Positions 5,418-8,498 of a stretch of 8,498 bases of DNA are shown here, piece by piece; position 1 is the stretch's first letter, and each line of letters begins with the position of its first letter. The notes below the pieces were generated by a model, which ran no database searches, was not told the DNA's origin, and saw only the letters and a program-made list of their open reading frames with translations. The DNA lies in NCBI GenBank assembly GCA_020696915.1, contig JAJFMR010000112.1, forward strand, positions 1 through 8,498, written 5' to 3'. The stretch comes from Rhizobiaceae bacterium (GTDB lineage Bacteria > Pseudomonadota > Alphaproteobacteria > Rhizobiales > Rhizobiaceae). The position numbers and the translations under genes are program-made.

Positions 5418-5615
5418 ATGAACTGGAATCAGATCGAAGGAAACTGGGAGCAGTTCAAGGGCAAGATCCAGAGCCAGTGGGGCAAGCTGACCAATGACGA
5501 TCTGGACGTGATCAGTGGCAGGCGCCAGGAGCTGGCCGGCCGCATCCGGGCGCGCTACGGCAAGGCGGAACAGGAAGCCGAGTCCGAAATCGACAACTGG
5601 CTTGCCCGCCACTGA
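5418..5615 (+). CDS. CsbD family general stress protein
   Basis: This 65-aa hydrophilic protein belongs to the CsbD family, named for a sigma-B-controlled Bacillus subtilis stress protein; its biochemical function is unknown. The typical pattern is complete: WNQIEGNWEQFKG (3-15), WGKLTNDDL (21-29), the GRR...LAG segment (34-41), RYGKAEQEA (46-54) and a final IDNWL (59-63). Length is standard, and it is a soluble, mostly helical cytoplasmic protein with no signal peptide. Of the in-frame ATGs at 5403, 5415 and 5418, the last is best, since AAGGAG (5406-5411) lies six bases before it and relatives begin MNW. The gene stands alone: a terminator precedes it, an EcfG-type promoter lies directly upstream, and a hairpin follows. 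It is therefore probably induced by osmotic, oxidative or stationary-phase stress. Confidence 0.93.
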   Translation: MNWNQIEGNWEQFKGKIQSQWGKLTNDDLDVISGRRQELAGRIRARYGKAEQEAESEIDNWLARH

Positions 5616-5633
5616 ACCCTGCCCCATCGGCAA

Positions 5634-5662
5634 GCCCGCCGAACACGATTCGGCGGGCGTTG
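5634..5662 (+). terminator. Terminator-like hairpin after the CsbD gene
   Basis: GCCCGCCGAA (5634-5643) pairs perfectly with TTCGGCGGGC (5649-5658) around the loop CACGA, and CAA/TTG adds three pairs beyond a one-base bulge. The tail (GTTGCTCG) is only weakly T-rich. The position, 18 nt after the stop codon, suggests it ends or protects the csbD mRNA. Confidence 0.6.
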
Positions 5663-5750
5663 CTCGTAAAGGAAAAAACGCGACCGTTATCAATGCCGCT
5701 GTCTGTGCGAAGGCTATTGCGCGGGTTCGCGCGCTAGACGAGGCGCCAAG

Positions 5751-5779
5751 TTGACATCGGCGGCGTTGAGCCGCTCATT
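5751..5779 (+). promoter_or_regulatory. Possible promoter of the MFS transporter gene
   Basis: A perfect TTGACA -35 box (5751-5756) is followed after 17 bases by CTCATT (5774-5779), a weak -10 match. Transcription would start near 5786, about 95 nt before the ATG at 5881. The -10 box is poor, so this rests mainly on the -35 and on its position after the csbD hairpin. Confidence 0.33.
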
Positions 5780-5830
5780 GTTCTTTATCGAAAAGCCATT
5801 GGGACGGTCATGATTCGGAACCGGAACGAG

Positions 5831-5848
5831 ACGTGTGCACGCGCACGT
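5831..5848. other. Imperfect palindrome in the MFS gene leader
   Basis: This 18-base GC-rich segment reads ACGTG...CACGT and matches its own reverse complement at 14 of 18 positions. It contains the nested palindromes GTGCAC and CACGTG. It lies about 45 nt downstream of the proposed transcription start and 32 nt before the transporter ATG. It could bind a dimeric regulator of the exporter, but no regulator gene is adjacent to support this. Confidence 0.3.
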
Positions 5849-5880
5849 GCCGGCGCAACCACGCCCAATCCCGCCGGCGC

Positions 5881-7524
5881 ATGACCGACGCACCGGCGCC
5901 CCCCAGGGTCCGGGCCTTTGCGCCGTTCAGGCATGGCATCTTCCGTTCCGTCTGGCTAGCCAGCCTCGCCTCCAACCTCGGATCCCTGATCCAGGGCGTC
6001 GGAGCGGCCTGGCTGATGACGTCCATCACGCAGTCCGCCGACCTGGTCGCCCTGGTGCAGGCCTCCTCGGCGCTTCCGATCATGCTGTTCTCGCTGCTCT
6101 CGGGGGCCATTGCCGACAATTTCGACCGTCGCGCGGTGATGCTGGTGGCGCACGGCTTCATGCTCGTCGTGTCCGTCGCGCTGACCGTCTTTGCCTATGC
6201 CGGCGGCATGACGCCGTGGCTGCTCCTCGGCTTCACCTTCCTGGTCGGCTGCGGCTCGGCTCTCAACAACCCATCCTGGCAGGCGGCGGTCGGCGACATG
6301 GTGCCCCGCGACCACGTGCCGGCAGCGGTGGCGCTGAACTCGGTAAGCTTCAACCTCACCCGGAGCGTCGGTCCGGCGATCGGCGGCGCCATCGTGGCGG
6401 CGTTCGGTGCGGCGGCTGCCTTCGCGGCGAATGCGGTGAGCTATCTGGCGCTGCTTGTCGTTCTGGCCCGCTGGCGGCCGGCAATCCAGCCGAGCACCCT
6501 GCCGCGCGAGCCAATGGCGCTCGCCATCTCGGCGGGGCTGCGCTACGTGGCGATGTCGCCCAGCATCGCCAGGGTGCTCATTCGCGGCTTCGTCTTCGGA
6601 CTGAGCGCGATATCGGTGCTGGCGCTGTTGCCGCTGGTGGCGCGCGATCTGGTGGACGGCGGACCGCTGCTCTACGGCGTGCTGCTCGGCGCCTACGGGC
6701 TCGGCGCGCTCGGCGGCGCGCTGCTCGGCGCCCGCCTGCGGGGCGTGATCAGCAACGAGTGGATCGTCCGCATCGGCTTCCTCAGCTTTGCGCTGTCGGC
6801 CACCGTGGCGGCGCTCGGCACCACGGCCTGGGTGACCTTCATCGGACTGATGATCGGCGGCGCCAGCTGGGTGCTGACGCTGTCGCTCTTCAACGTCACG
6901 GTGCAACTCGCGACGCCGCGCTGGGTGGTCGGGCGCGCCATGTCGATCTACCAGATGGCGACGTTCGGCGGCATGGCGCTAGGAAGCTGGATCTGGGGGC
7001 TCGTCGCCGAGGCCCACGGACCGCAGGCGGCACTCCTTGTCTCGGCGGCGCCGATGCTGTTCGGCGCGTTGCTCGGCGCCTGGATAAGGCTGCCGGAGCC
7101 GATGACGCTCAATCTCGATCCGTTGAACAGCTTCCGGGAGCCGCATCTCAAGCTCGACGTCACGCCGCGCAGCGGCCCGATCGCCATCCTCATCGAATAC
7201 CTCATCCGCGAGGAAGACCTGCACGAGTTCCTCGACGCCATGGCCGAGCGGCGGCGCATCCGGCGCCGCGACGGCGCCCGCCAATGGGCCTTGATGCGCG
7301 ACCTCGAGAACCCGCAGCTGTGGATCGAGACCTATCACACGCCCACCTGGATCGAATATGTCCGGCACAACCAGCGCCGGACGCATGCCGACGCCACCAT
7401 CACCGAGCAGCTGCACCGGCTGCACAGCGGATCCGAGCCGCCGCGCGTGCACAGGATGATCGAGCGCCCGCCGGACTGGGCGGCCTCGCAGGGTCAGCTG
7501 AAGGGCATGGTCGACCTGCACTGA
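5881..7524 (+). CDS. MFS_3/EntS-type exporter with soluble C-terminal domain
   Basis: This 547-aa inner-membrane major facilitator belongs to the MFS_3 group, which includes the enterobactin exporter EntS and various drug efflux proteins; the substrate cannot be read from the sequence. A short cytoplasmic N-terminus is followed by about 12 hydrophobic segments between residues 20 and 402. The loop between segments 2 and 3 carries GAIADNFDRRAVML (75-88), a form of MFS motif A. Residues 432-547 form a soluble domain (ILIEYLIREEDLHEFLDAM, RRRDGARQW, DLENPQLWIETYHTPTW, RTHAD), resembling the extension found on many MFS_3 proteins and suggestive of a small alpha/beta-barrel, monooxygenase-like fold; that fold is inference. 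The ATG at 5881 gives a normal N-terminus but has no clear ribosome binding site. A GTG at 5833 would add 16 Arg/Cys-rich residues. Its stop is 17 nt from the convergent SDR gene. Confidence 0.88.
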   Translation: MTDAPAPPRVRAFAPFRHGIFRSVWLASLASNLGSLIQGVGAAWLMTSITQSADLVALVQASSALPIMLFSLLSGAIADNFDRRAVMLVAHGFMLVVSVALTVFAYAGGMTPWLLLGFTFLVGCGSALNNPSWQAAVGDMVPRDHVPAAVALNSVSFNLTRSVGPAIGGAIVAAFGAAAAFAANAVSYLALLVVLARWRPAIQPSTLPREPMALAISAGLRYVAMSPSIARVLIRGFVFGLSAISVLALLPLVARDLVDGGPLLYGVLLGAYGLGALGGALLGARLRGVISNEWIVRIGFLSFALSATVAALGTTAWVTFIGLMIGGASWVLTLSLFNVTVQLATPRWVVGRAMSIYQMATFGGMALGSWIWGLVAEAHGPQAALLVSAAPMLFGALLGAWIRLPEPMTLNLDPLNSFREPHLKLDVTPRSGPIAILIEYLIREEDLHEFLDAMAERRRIRRRDGARQWALMRDLENPQLWIETYHTPTWIEYVRHNQRRTHADATITEQLHRLHSGSEPPRVHRMIERPPDWAASQGQLKGMVDLH

Positions 7525-7541
7525 ACTCGGGCACGGCCCGT

Positions 7542-8243
7542 TCAGGCCCGTCCGTAAATCGGGATCACGGCGCCGCTGGTTGCCAGGTTTTCGGGCGAGG
7601 CAAGCCAGACGATCGCTGCGGCGGCTGCGTCGATCCCGACCCATTTGCCGAAACTTGCCTGCGGCATGGCGGCCCGGTTGGCCGGGGTGTCCAGCGTCGA
7701 CGGCGCGATCGCGTTGACGAGGATGCCGGCGCCCTTCAATTCCTCGGCAAGGGCAAGGGTCATCGCCGCCACGGCCGCCTTGCTCGCAGCATAGGCCACC
7801 ATGCCGGCGCCACGCCTCGGCTCCAGGGCTGGTCGGGCAGCGACGTTGACGATCCGGCCGGCCCGGCCGACCTGCAGCATGGACCGCGCTGCCGCGCCGC
7901 AGCACAGGAACGTGGCGCGGAAGTTGGCGTCGATCATGGCGGACAGGACTTGCGGTGCCGACTCTTCAATGACCGCCATTGCGAAGCCTCCGACCAGGTT
8001 GATCGACGCCCAGAGGTCGGGAACGGATGCGTAAAAGGCGTCGACCGCAACCGCGTCGGCAAGATCCACGCCGGCGACCGGCCTCACCCGCTCATTTCCC
8101 GCAAGCAGCCTCTCCGCGTCAGGACGGCTGCTCGGCACATGGCAGATCGCGCCTTCCTCGAGCAGCCGCGCCAGCACGGCGCCGCCGAGCGCGCCGGTGC
8201 CGCCGGTCACCACGATCTGCCTGTCCTCGAATTCGCCTGCCAT
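7542..8243 (-). CDS. Short-chain dehydrogenase/reductase lacking the usual catalytic serine
   Basis: This 233-aa, probably cytoplasmic NAD(P)-dependent oxidoreductase is of classical SDR size with a Rossmann fold; the substrate is unknown. Visible are the cofactor glycine motif TGGTGALG (13-20), NLVGG (82-86) in place of NNAG, the active-site Asn in DANF (107), YAASK with catalytic Tyr151 and Lys155, and NAIAPSTLDTP (177-187) after the active site. Where most members read NVSS, this one has NVAA (133-136), so the serine is missing. Dihydropteridine-reductase-like SDRs share the NLVGG and serine-less features. The ATG at 8243 places the glycine motif at the usual distance; an open frame back to 8306 would add 21 unconserved residues. 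Ribosome binding site support is weak (GGGAA about eight bases upstream). It converges with the transporter gene at 17 nt, with only a tiny hairpin between. Confidence 0.92.
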   Translation of the reverse strand: MAGEFEDRQIVVTGGTGALGGAVLARLLEEGAICHVPSSRPDAERLLAGNERVRPVAGVDLADAVAVDAFYASVPDLWASINLVGGFAMAVIEESAPQVLSAMIDANFRATFLCCGAAARSMLQVGRAGRIVNVAARPALEPRRGAGMVAYAASKAAVAAMTLALAEELKGAGILVNAIAPSTLDTPANRAAMPQASFGKWVGIDAAAAAIVWLASPENLATSGAVIPIYGRA

Positions 8244-8426
8244 CTTGTCATTCCCGCGCTGCGCTGCGGAAGTCGGCTGGGCATTTGATACTGCCCCTCG
8301 CAGCACTCGCTGGCCCAGTAAACACGGGTGCCTGTCAGTCGCAAGGGCCGTGGAGGGGTCGTCCGATGCGAGCCGGCAGCGCGGGAGTATTCCGGCTTAC
8401 CTCACTTTTTCTCAAACCTTCTTGAC

Positions 8427-8454
8427 TTGACCGTGAACGCACCTGCGCCATGCT
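8427..8454 (+). promoter_or_regulatory. Probable promoter of the right-edge gene
   Basis: TTGACC (8427-8432), 16 bases, then CATGCT (8449-8454) gives a fair sigma-70 match; an overlapping TTGACT lies at 8422-8427. Transcription would start around 8460, about 25 nt before the GTG at 8485. The rest of 8244-8426 shows no clear SDR promoter on the minus strand and no gene. Confidence 0.42.
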
Positions 8455-8468
8455 TTGCTGCACTGCAA
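8455..8468. promoter_or_regulatory. TTGC...GCAA dyad over the likely transcription start
   Basis: TTGC (8455-8458) and GCAA (8465-8468) flank TGCACT. The inner part, CTGCACTGCAA, differs by one base from CTGC-N3-GCAG, the element bound by the polyhydroxyalkanoate-responsive repressor PhaR in Paracoccus. Its position directly after the -10 box is where a repressor would bind. Assignment to PhaR is a guess, because the gene downstream is not visible. Confidence 0.33.
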
Positions 8469-8484
8469 CATCATGGAGATTCCC

Positions 8485-8498
8485 GTGACCGACGTGAC
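8485..8498 (+). CDS. Start of an unidentified gene, cut by the window end
   Basis: GTG at 8485 opens a frame beginning MTDV, with GGAG (8475-8478) six bases upstream and a promoter-like sequence at 8427-8454. An in-frame ATG at 8473 would add MEIP but has no ribosome binding site. Only four full codons are present, so no product can be named. The PhaR-like dyad upstream makes a phasin or other polyhydroxyalkanoate gene worth considering, no more than that. Confidence 0.4.

Noticed and set aside
5817..5848. EcfG promoter before the transporter (GGAAC at 5817-5821 and 5823-5827).
   Set aside because: Neither GGAAC has CGTT at the required spacing; the nearest match (CGTG) is 18 bases after the second.
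5835..8288. An 817-codon open frame on the + strand spanning the transporter and the SDR gene.
   Set aside because: Its translation is Arg/Ala/Gly-rich low-complexity sequence typical of an out-of-frame reading of GC-rich genes. It crosses two genes on opposite strands, both of which have full family motifs in other frames.

Overview
The window looks like chromosomal DNA of an alphaproteobacterium of the order Hyphomicrobiales (Rhizobiales), probably Mesorhizobium/Phyllobacteriaceae-like. The grounds are high GC, the EPSP synthase type (all four class II signature motifs, and the same residue numbering as the Agrobacterium CP4 enzyme), a rhizobial-type FYDLN acidic-tail protein, and a textbook alphaproteobacterial EcfG stress promoter. 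Genus and species cannot be read from the sequence alone.

Left edge (1-603). Positions 1-376 hold no recognised gene. They do contain a possible small transcription unit on the + strand: a TATGAT -10 box (9-14), a Shine-Dalgarno site and a 29-codon ORF (42-131), a 10-bp hairpin with a C-rich loop (150-175), and a terminator-like hairpin ending in a T-rich stretch (217-254). A complete tRNA-Ala(GGC) lies on the - strand (377-452) with its own plausible promoter.

Core block (604-5284). A FYDLN_acid protein gene (-, GTG start) is divergent from aroA-cmk-rpsA (+). This is the widespread proteobacterial cluster: the last-but-one step of the shikimate pathway, CMP/dCMP phosphorylation and ribosomal protein S1. 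aroA and cmk are bridged by a 17-codon mini-ORF that overlaps the aroA stop and the cmk start, suggesting translational coupling. rpsA has a 213-nt upstream gap with a hairpin directly before its strong ribosome binding site, and ends at a 14-bp GNRA-loop terminator. The ihfB gene that follows rpsA in enterobacteria is not there.

Accessory right half (5285-8498). A small CsbD-family stress protein is preceded by a GGAAC-N17-CGTT promoter, matching the EcfG general stress response consensus. It is followed by a terminator-like hairpin. Then come an MFS_3/EntS-type exporter with a roughly 115-residue soluble C-terminal domain (+), and a convergent short-chain dehydrogenase (-) whose usual catalytic serine position is alanine. 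The window ends at the probable first codons of another + strand gene, with a promoter and a TTGC...GCAA dyad over the likely transcription start.

No mobile element, CRISPR array or phage gene was seen. Most of the window is conserved housekeeping sequence. The less ordinary points are the left-edge small transcription unit, the mini-ORF, the EcfG-csbD link, the cysteine-free FYDLN protein and the serine-less SDR.
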